Positions 6,073 through 15,038 of a stretch of DNA of 40,417 nucleotides are shown in pieces. The notes under the pieces were generated by a model. It worked only from the letters and a program-made list of their open reading frames with translations, was not told the origin of the DNA and ran no database searches. The DNA comes from a virus: positions 1 to 40,417 of IMG/VR virus record IMGVR_UViG_3300034167_000497, one strand, 5' to 3'. How positions within the stretch are numbered: the stretch's first letter is position 1; each line of letters begins with the position of its first letter. The position numbers were made by a program, and so were the translations under genes.

Positions 6073-6719
6073 AAAAACCACATAAATTTTTTGAACGGTA
6101 TTTAGATAATGATTTAGACAATCTTTTTAACTTTTTATCTTTAAAAGAAGATGAAATTATAAATAAGCAATTTGCCAATATTCCTCTAGATAAAGTTGAA
6201 AAATATACAAAAAAGGGTCAGGGAGCACCAAGCCAATTAGACCATTATTACAATGTCTTTGATTTTGACAATGAAAATATTAAAAATCTTTTTAATGGAT
6301 TAATTGATGCCACAAAAGAGGCTTGTGAATATTATGGTATTGATTTTATAAAACACAATTACATGATTCATGGTTGGTTTAATATAGACTCATCGTCAAA
6401 AGGAACTGCTGGGGTATCACCAATAAAACATGAAAATCATTTTCATGATCACGTAGGAGGAACTGGTGCTCCAATTTTTCATGGTTATTACTGTGTAAAT
6501 GCGGAACCATCAACTACATTTTATAAAATTAACGGAACAGAATTATTTGAAAATGTTAATAAAAACAATAGGCTAATTGTTTCAGAAACGGGACATCCTC
6601 ACGGACGAGATGATTGGTATTTTGATAAACAAAGAATTACAATTGCTTATGATATTCAACCATTGTATGGATCATCACCGACCAATACTGTTCCCAATCC
6701 TTGGAAATTACTGGAGTAG
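6066..6719 (+). CDS. 2-oxoglutarate/Fe(II) oxygenase-like protein, copy 2
   Basis: 217 residues, a paralogue of the preceding protein. It shares the N-terminal KPHKFFERYLDNDL and the core GWFNIDS (103-109), HFHDH (125-129), FHGYYCVNAEPS (138-149), GHPHGRDDW (176-184) and QRITIAYDI (189-197). Candidate iron ligands are H127/D128/H129 and H177 or H179, with R190 for 2-oxoglutarate. It differs from copy 1 by an insertion around residues 111-133 near the proximal metal motif, which could change substrate choice. The ATG overlaps the upstream stop by 7 nt, so translation is probably coupled. Function of the pair unknown. Confidence 0.6.
   Translation: MLKKPHKFFERYLDNDLDNLFNFLSLKEDEIINKQFANIPLDKVEKYTKKGQGAPSQLDHYYNVFDFDNENIKNLFNGLIDATKEACEYYGIDFIKHNYMIHGWFNIDSSSKGTAGVSPIKHENHFHDHVGGTGAPIFHGYYCVNAEPSTTFYKINGTELFENVNKNNRLIVSETGHPHGRDDWYFDKQRITIAYDIQPLYGSSPTNTVPNPWKLLE
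6073..6112 (+). repeat. 40 nt direct repeat, copy 2
   Basis: Partner of 5471-5510, at the 5' end of the second oxygenase-like gene, with one mismatch in 40 nt. Confidence 0.9.
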
Positions 6720-6783
6720 TATTTTTAAAAAATTAAATCTCTACCTATTCTAAAGATTGAGAGTTATTAAAAAATAAAAACTC

Positions 6784-6792
6784 TGCTATAAT
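6784..6792 (+). promoter_or_regulatory. Extended -10 promoter of the reductase gene
   Basis: TGC-TATAAT (-10 at 6787-6792). A 29 nt leader with an AAGGGG SD (6812-6817) precedes the ATG at 6822. The AGAGTT and AACTCT arms at 6760-6765 and 6779-6784 could form a weak hairpin just upstream. The 102 nt intergenic gap shows no cobalamin riboswitch-sized structure. Confidence 0.65.
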
Positions 6793-6821
6793 AAAACATA
6801 TAATTAAATTTAAGGGGTATT

Positions 6822-8852
6822 ATGTCTGACGTATTTTCTTTTCGCTTTTCTGATGATTTTGTAAATAAATATATAGAGATTGAGCCACCATTTGGGTTCA
6901 AAGATGCAGGTGGAAACTCATTAGGAGAGATTACCTTTGTTCGTACTTATTCCCGTGTAAAAGATGACGGCACTAAGGAAAGATGGTATGAGGTTTGTAA
7001 AAGAGTAATCGAGGGTATGTATTCAGTACAGAAGAACCATGCAAAAGAAAACAGACTGCCTTGGAATGACTATAAAGCACAAAAATCAGCACAAGAAGCA
7101 TATGACCGTATGTTTAATCTTAAGTGGACACCTCCAGGAAGAGGTCTTTGGGCTTTTGGTACCCCAATGACAATGGAAAGAAAAAACTCTGCATCTCTTC
7201 AAAACTGTGCAATGGTTTCAACAAGAGACATTGATCGTAACGATCCAGGATCTTTATTTGCCTGGGTTATGGATGCATTAATGCTTGGTATTGGAGTTGG
7301 ATTTGACACGGTAGGTCAAGAAAAAGATCTATCCATCTATGCACCAACAGAACCAGCATCTGTATATGAAATTCCAGATACTCGTGAAGGATGGGTAGAA
7401 TCCGTTAGACTTTTGCTCAATTCATTCTTAAGAGCAAATCAGCCAATTCAAGAATTTAACTATGATCTGATACGCCCTCTAGGAGCCCCAATTAAGGGCT
7501 TTGGTGGCGTTGCAAGCGGTCCAAAACCATTAATGGATCTACATACAATGATCCGTAAAGTAATTGGCTCTAGAGCAGGAGAGAAGTTTGATTCTAGAGC
7601 AATTGTAGATATTGTAAATCTTATTGGAACGTGTGTTGTTTCTGGCAATGTTCGCAGATCTGCAACACTTGCTCTTGGAAATCCAAACGATAAAGATTTT
7701 ATTAATCTTAAAAATTCAGAACTATTTCCAGATCGTAACTCGTTTGATTCAGAAAATCCAGGTTGGGCATGGATGAGTAATAACTCTATCTCTGCTGAAG
7801 TTGGAACTCATTATGAAGATTATGTGGATTTAATTGCAGATAATGGAGAGCCTGGTTTTATTTGGCTTGATGTTGCAAGAAATTATGGAAGACTAGCAGA
7901 TCCAGCAGATGGAAAAGACTATCGTGTTATGGGATTCAATCCTTGTGCAGAACAACCACTAGAATCTTATGAGTTATGTACATTAGTTGAGGTTCATTTA
8001 AATCGTCATACAGATAAAGAAGATTTTATGCGTACCTTGAAATTTGCATATCTTTATGGAAAAACTGTAACTCTACTTCCAACACACTGGCAAATTACAA
8101 ACGGTATCATGCAAAGAAACCGTAGAATTGGAACATCATTAACTGGTATTGCATCATTTACCGATATTAATGGAATGCCAACAACCAGAGAATGGATGGA
8201 CGAAGGATACAATAAGATTCGTCACTACGACAAGCAGTATTCAGAATGGCTATGTGTTCGTGAATCAATTCGTGTAACTACAGTAAAACCTTCAGGATCT
8301 GTGTCATTGCTTTCTGGAGCATCTCCAGGAGTTCATTGGTCTGTTGGTGGAGAATATTTCTTACGTGCAATTCGTTTTGGAAATACAGATCCAATGTTAC
8401 ATTTATTTAAAGCAGCAGGGTATAAAATTGAAGACGATCTAGTATCAGCAAATACTACAGTAGTATACTTTCCAGTATCTTCAGGACATCCAAGATCAGA
8501 GAAGGATGTAAGTTTGTTTGAAAAGATTGGTCTTGCTGCAACAACACAGAAGTATTGGTCAGACAATGGAGTATCTGTGACTTTATCTTTTGACAAAGAA
8601 ACAGAAACAAAACATATTGCTCCAGCACTTCATATGTACGAGGGTCAATTAAAAGCAGTTTCTTTCCTTCCAATGGGAAATCACACTTATCCACAACAGC
8701 CATATACACAGATTACTAAAGAAGAGTATGATGGCTATGTTGGAAAAGTTGCTCACATTAATTTTGATGCAATTTATGACGGTATTGAGAATCTTGATTC
8801 CGTTGGAGAAATGTATTGCACAACAGACTATTGTGAAATAAAGGTGTCTTAA
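6822..8852 (+). CDS. nrdJ: Adenosylcobalamin-dependent ribonucleoside-triphosphate reductase (class II)
   Basis: 676 residues, a full-length monomeric class II ribonucleotide reductase. It reduces ribonucleotides to deoxyribonucleotides using a thiyl radical generated from adenosylcobalamin, supplying dNTPs for phage replication. All expected cysteines are present. C129 (LQNCAMVS) and C386 (YELCTLVE) form the redox pair. C375 in FNPCAEQPLE is the radical cysteine, with N373 and E377 beside it. C666 and C671 in the C-terminal CTTDYC tail are the reductant shuttle. The 11-residue C375-C386 spacing matches the C408-C419 spacing of the Lactobacillus leichmannii enzyme. Other landmarks are SGNVRRSATLALGNPND (274-290) and KPSGSVSLLSGASPGVHW. 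There is no intein and no internal stop, so it is presumably functional. Its presence within a fibre block is unusual. The stop overlaps the next ATG. Confidence 0.93.
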   Translation: MSDVFSFRFSDDFVNKYIEIEPPFGFKDAGGNSLGEITFVRTYSRVKDDGTKERWYEVCKRVIEGMYSVQKNHAKENRLPWNDYKAQKSAQEAYDRMFNLKWTPPGRGLWAFGTPMTMERKNSASLQNCAMVSTRDIDRNDPGSLFAWVMDALMLGIGVGFDTVGQEKDLSIYAPTEPASVYEIPDTREGWVESVRLLLNSFLRANQPIQEFNYDLIRPLGAPIKGFGGVASGPKPLMDLHTMIRKVIGSRAGEKFDSRAIVDIVNLIGTCVVSGNVRRSATLALGNPNDKDFINLKNSELFPDRNSFDSENPGWAWMSNNSISAEVGTHYEDYVDLIADNGEPGFIWLDVARNYGRLADPADGKDYRVMGFNPCAEQPLESYELCTLVEVHLNRHTDKEDFMRTLKFAYLYGKTVTLLPTHWQITNGIMQRNRRIGTSLTGIASFTDINGMPTTREWMDEGYNKIRHYDKQYSEWLCVRESIRVTTVKPSGSVSLLSGASPGVHWSVGGEYFLRAIRFGNTDPMLHLFKAAGYKIEDDLVSANTTVVYFPVSSGHPRSEKDVSLFEKIGLAATTQKYWSDNGVSVTLSFDKETETKHIAPALHMYEGQLKAVSFLPMGNHTYPQQPYTQITKEEYDGYVGKVAHINFDAIYDGIENLDSVGEMYCTTDYCEIKVS

Positions 8853-9448
8853 TGTATAAAATTGTTAAAGATATTTTAAATGAAAAAGAAATTTTTGAAG
8901 TTGTTGACTATTGCAGAAGTGCAAAGTTTAATACAAAAGAAGACCACATTCCACTACATGACCCATTATTTTCAAATGAGAATGTAAACTTTGATTTAAT
9001 AACTTATGGAGATTTAAATAAAAGTATTGTCGACTCATTTATTAAGATTTGCAATAAAGTGCAAGAAGAAACGGGAGTTTTAGAAAATACTGAGTATGGA
9101 CCTCCAATTTTAGGAAAAAGTTACATAGCAAGATATAATGCTGGGGCTCAAATTGGAAATGGATACGACAAAGGAAGACCAGAAGATTGCTATACTGCAA
9201 TATTTTATTGGGGGGATAATTTTACTGGAGCACAAATGACTATTGATGGCTCAATTATAGATTTAAACGTTGGCGATTGTATTATTATTCCAGAAAAAGA
9301 AAAATATGCAAGATCCATTTCTATGGTAGAAAGCGGTGCATTGCTTATGTCACAATTTTGGAATACTCCAGCAGGAACTTCCCCATATGCTGGACTAGAA
9401 TATGAAAAGGTAAATTGGGGAAACCCTTTGTATGATAAAATAGACTAA
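8852..9448 (+). CDS. Prolyl-hydroxylase-fold protein lacking the iron ligands
   Basis: 198 residues. The C-terminal half follows the double-stranded β-helix pattern of P4H-like oxygenases: YIARYNAGAQIGNGYDKGRP, then TAIFYWGDNFTGAQMTIDG, NVGDCIIIP, and GALLMSQFW. The HxD motif expected after the YxxG strand reads GYD, and the distal His expected after the IIP strand is replaced by charged residues (EKEKYARSI). The only His residues in the protein are near the N-terminus (EDHIPLHDP), so the canonical facial triad is absent. It may be a degenerate or structural relative, or it may bind a ligand without oxygenase activity. The start overlaps the reductase stop (TAATG), so it is probably co-translated. 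Confidence 0.5.
   Translation: MYKIVKDILNEKEIFEVVDYCRSAKFNTKEDHIPLHDPLFSNENVNFDLITYGDLNKSIVDSFIKICNKVQEETGVLENTEYGPPILGKSYIARYNAGAQIGNGYDKGRPEDCYTAIFYWGDNFTGAQMTIDGSIIDLNVGDCIIIPEKEKYARSISMVESGALLMSQFWNTPAGTSPYAGLEYEKVNWGNPLYDKID
9433..9441 (+). promoter_or_regulatory. Extended -10 promoter
   Basis: TGA-TAAAAT (-10 at 9436-9441), 9 nt before the ATG at 9451, within the end of the preceding gene. No SD precedes the start, so a near-leaderless transcript is likely. Confidence 0.5.
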
Positions 9449-9450
9449 TA

Positions 9451-12400
9451 ATGAATATTGCATCTAATTTATATGCCGAGAAAATTTTTGCTGAGCATCC
9501 GCTTGCAATTTGGCCACTAGATGATTCCGCAGACTACATATCTTTAATATCAGAAGCACAAAGGGATATTAATACTTGGACTAAAACAGAAGGAACAGTT
9601 ATTTCTGGATCAACTCCAGTTTTTAATGGGGAAAACCAAATTCAACCATTTCCAGATAGTTATCGTAAAGTCTTTAGGTCTACGCTTCCTTCTGGGTCAA
9701 ACACAACATCTTATATAAAAAGTGCAAACCTAGTAAATTTTCAATCTTTAAATCCTACACTACAAACCTTTGCTTTAAGCACATACTACTATACAGAAAG
9801 TGCAAATATTGTTTCAATATCTATTGGATATGAGTATGATGGAGGATCAGAGTTTAAAGATTTTACAATTATTGAATCAGAGGTTTGGACTCCAATTTCA
9901 GCAACATTTACTTTTCCAGACCTTGACAAAGAATTTAAATTTGTTATAAAAGTTGTTTCTTCTCCAGGAGGAGCAGATATTGCAGCCTATAATATTCATT
10001 TTAATGGAATTACTGCAGGTCAACACAGTGAAGAGTTTAATGCAACATCATTAGGTCAAACAAAACTTTCAAGTCCAGCAACTATTAATTTATCTTTAGA
10101 CGGAGTAGTTGAGGCAAATGCTTATGGTCTTAATGCAAACAGTGGATACTATGTTGTTGACAATAATGCATTGAGTGGTAAAAATTTTGGTGTACCGCTT
10201 GTTTATGGATCAGACAGAGCAGTTCAATTAATCCCACACTCAGAAATAGTTGATTATAGAACTTGGGAACAGGTTGCTGAAGAAAGTTGGTCTTACTGGA
10301 AAAATGAAGAAGATTCTTGGACAGATGTTAATTATTTTGTAGATGAAACAGACTTAATTACAAACACCCAACCATCTTTTATTTTTCCAGGCTATGGATT
10401 TTTAAATGAATTTGGCAGATACAACGATTATACTTTAGAATTTTGGTTACAGGCAGATGTAAATACAACAGATGCAAAAAGAATTTTAGGACCAATAGCA
10501 TCAACAGATGGATTGTATGTAAAAGATTGTTTCTTAACTTTAGTAATTGATGGAGATTTTGTTTCACATTTTGTTGGTGAATGGTATAGACCAATGCTTG
10601 TTCATATTAAACTTATTAAAAACAAAGCAATGCTTTTTGTTAATGGTGAAGAAGTTGGATCTTTGGTAATTGACACCTCATTAATTAATCTTCCTTCACA
10701 ATACGACGAAATACAGACAAGTAAAAGCAATGACTGGATTGCTTTCTATGCATATGAAACATATGTGGATCAAATTAAGATTGATTGTATTTCTTTATAT
10801 CCATATTCTATTTCAACAAATGCAGGAAAATTTCATTATATTTTAGGTCAGGGTATTCCAACAACACCAGAAATTATAGATAATTATTATGGTGGATCAA
10901 CAGTAGAAATAGACTATCCATTTGCAGAATATAGCAATAACATAACATATCCAACTACAAGATCTTGGGATTCTGGAATTGAGGATAATTTAATTCCTGG
11001 AATATCAACACTTAAAACTCCGGACTATGAATTGCCTAATTTTATTCTATCTGACAATAAAACCATAACCGAACTAGAGGCTGCCAATAAATTAATTCAA
11101 ACTACAGGATCTAAATTTTTTAGTTTGAAGCCATCTGGAACTTGGGGAACTGATTCTTATATATATTTTGAAAGTCTTTCATTTATTTCAAACGCTATAG
11201 ATTCTATTGTTGGAACATTTAAATTAACAGAAAATCAAGATGCTATGTTCTTGTACATAACAGACGGAGTAAACAGTTTTGCCATCAAAAAAGAATCTAC
11301 TCTACTAAACTATGTTTTTACTTATGCTGGAGTTTCAACTACGATTAGATCGCATACTTGTCCCGTTGGAATTTTTACTGCCGGAATTCAAATTTCAAAA
11401 CTAGTTGCAAACAATACAACAGGTGGTCTTGCTCAATTTTTTGCAAATCCAGGATTATTAAAATTATACATTGGAAGCCAACCAAACAAAGAAAATATGT
11501 TTACTGGAAATATATATAGCGTTGGAATTAACACATATAAACATACATCTTTTACTTTAGACTCATACTTTTATGATGACGGTACTTTTAATTTTTCAAA
11601 CTCTATTATTGATCATGTTTCTAGTTATACTCTATTTTCTTTTGAAGATTATGGAAAGTTTTTTATTGATATTTCAGTTTTTGGTTACTGGGAAGACTAC
11701 ATTCCATTATCAGTACTTGCAAAAGATGTTTTAGATGAAGATGAAGAGACTATAACAGATATTGATTTTATTCAGTTTAATATTGACTATCCAGCACCAT
11801 CTGAAGTAAAAGAAGAGGGAGACACCTATTGGGTAGACAATTCTGATTCATTAAATACTAACAATTCAAACGTAAGAGTATATGTTACTTTTCAAGATAT
11901 TTCTCAAGGCATTACGCAAGCAGACGCAGACTATGCAACAACAAATCCAGCAATTAAGAAAAGAATATTAAATTTAAATACTGAGGCAGATTGGCAGAGT
12001 GAAAGGTTTGAGATTGTTGATAATTATTTAATCTATCCATCAAAAGATATTGATTTTAACACTATATCAATGGTTTATTCTATTAGGTTTAAAGTATTTG
12101 GTATATTACATAATAAACTTTCTTTAAGAAAAATAGAATTTGCAGCAAAAAGTTTAAATGCAAATGATTCAAATCCAATAAAAAGTAGATATGCAATAGA
12201 CTTGGTTCCATACAAGTTAGCAAGTGGTATCCCTGATTATAAAGGAGTTAATCCATATGTTATTGACAAAGAAAGCGTTCCATACCTATACCTTACAAGA
12301 AAAAGCGGGATTGAATTAAGAGATGGACTAAACAATTTAAATCGTGGGTTGAGTATTGACATTAATCCAAGTTTAGACATTAAGTATTCTCTAAGTGCTA

Positions 12401-13014
12401 TTCAAATGTTTATCAGGTCAGACCTATGGGCATTTCCTCAAAACCCAGTTTTAATATTTGAAATAGAATACGCAAATGACACCATTGAGTTTTATATTCA
12501 GGCTAATTCATCAAATGCAGATAGAGCAACTATTTTTGCTAAAAGAAAATCTAATAGTACATTATTTACAGAACTATATTATTACCTAGATGGACTTTAT
12601 GTAACAGAGCCAACTATATCAATTCAAAGATGGACTGTTTTAGGTATATCATTCCCAGTTAACTTTAATTTAAACTCTTATAATGGAAAAATAAATTTAA
12701 AACATCTAATGACTTTTAACAACATATCTTTTTATAAAGGTACTAATTCACAACTTGAGCAGCAAATTTTGTTTAGAACGTGGGGAGAAATAAACGACCA
12801 AAATTGGAACTACTGGGATGATTCAGATTGGAATAACGTTTTAATTAAAAGCAGAAATAGCCGGTATATCGTTAATGCTGGAGAAGTATATAAAAACTAT
12901 GTTGGAACAAATAAATATATTATAGATGACGATGAAGGTATTTATATAGAGACTGACTATTTAAAGGTATTTAAAGATACAATTTGGACAAGTTCTACAT
13001 CAACTGTAGCATAA
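9451..13014 (+). CDS. Giant LamG-domain tail/fibre protein
   Basis: 1187 residues, rich in Tyr, Asn, Ser, Thr and β-strand patterns. It opens with EHPLAIWPLDDSADY, typical of minor tail proteins that begin with a LamG (concanavalin-like) module. A clear LamG-like jelly roll covers about residues 315-450 (YTLEFWLQADVNTTDAKRI, then MLVHIKLIKNKAMLFVNGEE). A second similar stretch lies at about 555-690. A Trp-rich motif occurs twice, RTWEQVAEESWSYW near residue 270 and RTWGEINDQNWNYW near 1109. LamG modules bind glycans, so a receptor-binding or virion-surface role is likely. There are no catalytic motifs. The two Trp motifs suggest internal duplication. It lies just before the head genes, not next to the other tail genes. 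Confidence 0.7.
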   Translation: MNIASNLYAEKIFAEHPLAIWPLDDSADYISLISEAQRDINTWTKTEGTVISGSTPVFNGENQIQPFPDSYRKVFRSTLPSGSNTTSYIKSANLVNFQSLNPTLQTFALSTYYYTESANIVSISIGYEYDGGSEFKDFTIIESEVWTPISATFTFPDLDKEFKFVIKVVSSPGGADIAAYNIHFNGITAGQHSEEFNATSLGQTKLSSPATINLSLDGVVEANAYGLNANSGYYVVDNNALSGKNFGVPLVYGSDRAVQLIPHSEIVDYRTWEQVAEESWSYWKNEEDSWTDVNYFVDETDLITNTQPSFIFPGYGFLNEFGRYNDYTLEFWLQADVNTTDAKRILGPIASTDGLYVKDCFLTLVIDGDFVSHFVGEWYRPMLVHIKLIKNKAMLFVNGEEVGSLVIDTSLINLPSQYDEIQTSKSNDWIAFYAYETYVDQIKIDCISLYPYSISTNAGKFHYILGQGIPTTPEIIDNYYGGSTVEIDYPFAEYSNNITYPTTRSWDSGIEDNLIPGISTLKTPDYELPNFILSDNKTITELEAANKLIQTTGSKFFSLKPSGTWGTDSYIYFESLSFISNAIDSIVGTFKLTENQDAMFLYITDGVNSFAIKKESTLLNYVFTYAGVSTTIRSHTCPVGIFTAGIQISKLVANNTTGGLAQFFANPGLLKLYIGSQPNKENMFTGNIYSVGINTYKHTSFTLDSYFYDDGTFNFSNSIIDHVSSYTLFSFEDYGKFFIDISVFGYWEDYIPLSVLAKDVLDEDEETITDIDFIQFNIDYPAPSEVKEEGDTYWVDNSDSLNTNNSNVRVYVTFQDISQGITQADADYATTNPAIKKRILNLNTEADWQSERFEIVDNYLIYPSKDIDFNTISMVYSIRFKVFGILHNKLSLRKIEFAAKSLNANDSNPIKSRYAIDLVPYKLASGIPDYKGVNPYVIDKESVPYLYLTRKSGIELRDGLNNLNRGLSIDINPSLDIKYSLSAIQMFIRSDLWAFPQNPVLIFEIEYANDTIEFYIQANSSNADRATIFAKRKSNSTLFTELYYYLDGLYVTEPTISIQRWTVLGISFPVNFNLNSYNGKINLKHLMTFNNISFYKGTNSQLEQQILFRTWGEINDQNWNYWDDSDWNNVLIKSRNSRYIVNAGEVYKNYVGTNKYIIDDDEGIYIETDYLKVFKDTIWTSSTSTVA

Positions 13015-13016
13015 TA

Positions 13017-13025
13017 TGGTATACT
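13017..13025 (+). promoter_or_regulatory. Extended -10 promoter at the start of the head gene block
   Basis: TGG-TATACT (-10 at 13020-13025). The ATG at 13033 is 7 nt downstream; the ATG at 13027 is only 1 nt away and could not be in the mRNA if transcription starts about 7 nt after the -10. Confidence 0.6.
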
Positions 13026-13032
13026 AATGGTT

Positions 13033-13401
13033 ATGAGAGAGAAAAAACCAGGAGAAGTTGGTAAGTCTAAGATAAAACTTATTGAAAAAAACTATGATTG
13101 GGGTTTATATTTTTGGGAAAAACCCAATGGCAAGGTTTTTGGAGATGGTCACGGAAACCTTTTAAACATTCCTGCACGTAAAGGTGATCTTGAAAAGATC
13201 ATGGAATTACGCAAAGCAGCAGAATATTGGGGTCAGCCAGAAGGAAAACCAGTTTTTCATCCTGGCGTAAATCGTGTAAGTGAGATGGAATACTCTGAGC
13301 AGATTGCCAGAATGAAAGAAGGACTTATTCCCAATATGAATGATTTGGGCGCAGTTCATGCAGCACAGCAAACAATAAAGGAGCATGGTTCCGATGATTG
13401 A
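13033..13401 (+). CDS. Conserved small protein preceding the portal
   Basis: 122 residues from ATG 13033, preferred to ATG 13027 because of promoter spacing. I recognise the layout from actinobacteriophages, where a small protein with a pattern like YDWGLYFWEKPNGKVFGDGH, then GNLLNIPARKGDLEKI and YWGQPEGKPVFHPGVNRVSE, sits just ahead of the portal gene. It is basic, with several Trp and a charged C-terminal helix. Function is not known to me; a DNA-packaging or portal-associated accessory fits the position. Its end overlaps the portal gene start. Confidence 0.55.
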   Translation: MREKKPGEVGKSKIKLIEKNYDWGLYFWEKPNGKVFGDGHGNLLNIPARKGDLEKIMELRKAAEYWGQPEGKPVFHPGVNRVSEMEYSEQIARMKEGLIPNMNDLGAVHAAQQTIKEHGSDD

Positions 13402-15001
13402 TGAAGAAGAGTACTATCTTGGAGCAAGTATTGATAATCTTGCAGACAAAGAGGATGAATTTAAAAAGAACGATCCTTTTAATAAAAACTGGGATTTTAT
13501 TAAAAATTTAAACAATCTTGATCAAAATTTTAAAAGGCGCACTGCTCGTACTCTTGGCAAGGCAGTAGATCCAACTTCCGCATATTTAGATAGCGCAAAT
13601 GCAGTTCAGTCTGGTACAGATAACACAAAATCAAAAGCCATCAATCCAGGAACAGCAGTTAGAAATGGTTATGGGCTTTTTGATGTAATTACACCCCCCT
13701 ATAACCTTTATGAATTAGCAAACTATTACGATACATCTTTTGCAAACCATGCTGCTATCGACGCTAAAGTAGAAAACGTCGTTGGTCTTGGCTATGATTT
13801 TGTTGTTTCTTCACGTACCATGCTAAAACTTGAAAACGTTGAGGATGAAAATTCTCTTGGTCGTGCTCGTAAAAGAATTGAAAGAGCAAAGATTGAAATG
13901 CGTGATTGGTTAGAAACCCTTAACGATGACGACAGTTTTACAAAAATTATGGAAAAGATTTATGTAGATGTGCAGGCAACTGGAAATGGATACATGGAAA
14001 TTGGTCGTAAAGTAACAGGAGAGATTGGTTACATTGGTCATATTCCATCAACAACAATGCGTGTTCGCAGATTAAATGACGGATATGTTCAGATTATTCA
14101 GCCATCAGTTACATACTTTAGAAATTTTGGGGCAAAGAATCAAAACCCTGTAACAACAGATACGAGACCAAATGAGGTTATTCATTTTAAGCAATACTCT
14201 CCATTAAATACTTATTATGGAGTTCCAGATATTATTTCAGCCCTTGCTTCACTTATTGGTGATCAACTTGCATCAAACTACAATATTGATTACTTTGAGA
14301 ACAAGGCAGTGCCAAGATATATCATTACACTTAAAGGCGCTAAGTTAAGTGCAGATGCAGAAGACAAAATGTTTAGATTTTTACAAACTGGATTAAAAGG
14401 TCAGTCTCACAGAACTTTGTATATTCCGCTTCCAGGAGATACTGAAAATAGTAAAGTTGAGTTTGACATGAAGCCAATTGAAAATGGCGTTCAAGAAGGA
14501 TCTTTTAAAGAATATAGACTTCAAAACAGAAACGATATTCTAGTGGCCCATCAGGTTCCATTGTCTAAATTGGGTGGAGGAGATTCTGGGTCAATTGCCA
14601 ACGCACTTGCACAGGATCGCACATTTAAAGAACAGGTTTCTCGTCCAGCACAGAATGAAATATCAAAACTAATTAACAAAATTATTCGTGAAAAAACCGA
14701 CATTCTTGAACTTAAATTTAACGAACTTACGCTTACTGATGAAATTTCTCAGTCTCAAATTCTTGAACGGTATGTTAAGACCCAAGTAATGATGCCAAAT
14801 GAAGCAAGAGAGAAACTTGGATTGCCACAAATTAAAGATGGAGATATCCCATTTGAAATGAGTCCAAGACAAGAAACAGATGCTAGAGCAAACTTAGCAG
14901 GGAATAGAGAAAGAGATTCCCAAAGAGCAAACAATAATTCTGATAGCCCATCCACAATTGCTGGAAGAAATGCACAAGGCGAAGGCAGATCTTCTAATTA
15001 A
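13394..15001 (+). CDS. Portal protein (HK97/PBSX-like)
   Basis: 535 residues from ATG 13394. The earlier in-frame ATG at 13385 is only 1 nt after the AAAGGAG (13377-13383), whereas 13394 has a 10 nt spacing, so I prefer 13394. Portal features: YELANYYDTSFANHAAIDAK and VENVVGLGYDF in the N-terminal third, YMEIGRKVTGEIGYIGHIP in the stem region, EVIHFKQYSPLNTYYGVPDI, and the crown-side run YFENKAVPRYIITL. The C-terminal tail is polar and low-complexity. Portals form a dodecameric ring at one capsid vertex for DNA passage and tail attachment. The usual partner, the large terminase, is not in the window. Confidence 0.92.
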   Translation: MIDEEEYYLGASIDNLADKEDEFKKNDPFNKNWDFIKNLNNLDQNFKRRTARTLGKAVDPTSAYLDSANAVQSGTDNTKSKAINPGTAVRNGYGLFDVITPPYNLYELANYYDTSFANHAAIDAKVENVVGLGYDFVVSSRTMLKLENVEDENSLGRARKRIERAKIEMRDWLETLNDDDSFTKIMEKIYVDVQATGNGYMEIGRKVTGEIGYIGHIPSTTMRVRRLNDGYVQIIQPSVTYFRNFGAKNQNPVTTDTRPNEVIHFKQYSPLNTYYGVPDIISALASLIGDQLASNYNIDYFENKAVPRYIITLKGAKLSADAEDKMFRFLQTGLKGQSHRTLYIPLPGDTENSKVEFDMKPIENGVQEGSFKEYRLQNRNDILVAHQVPLSKLGGGDSGSIANALAQDRTFKEQVSRPAQNEISKLINKIIREKTDILELKFNELTLTDEISQSQILERYVKTQVMMPNEAREKLGLPQIKDGDIPFEMSPRQETDARANLAGNRERDSQRANNNSDSPSTIAGRNAQGEGRSSN

Positions 15002-15020
15002 TAAAAAGTATTAAAATAGT

Positions 15021-15029
15021 TGGTATAAT
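15021..15029 (+). promoter_or_regulatory. Extended -10 promoter
   Basis: TGG-TATAAT (-10 at 15024-15029), 9 nt before the ATG at 15039. AAGGAT abuts the start codon too closely to act as an SD. Confidence 0.6.
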
Positions 15030-15038
15030 AGTAAGGAT

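Noticed and set aside
6720-6821. Cobalamin riboswitch before the B12-dependent reductase gene
   Set aside because: The gap is only 102 nt with an ordinary promoter, a weak hairpin and an SD. A cobalamin riboswitch is about twice that size and none of its conserved boxes is seen.
13027-13032. ATG at 13027 as the start of the pre-portal protein
   Set aside because: It is 1 nt from the -10 box, so it should not be in the transcript; 13033 fits the spacing seen elsewhere.
13385-13393. ATG at 13385 as the portal start
   Set aside because: Only 1 nt separates it from the AAAGGAG; ATG 13394 has a workable spacing.
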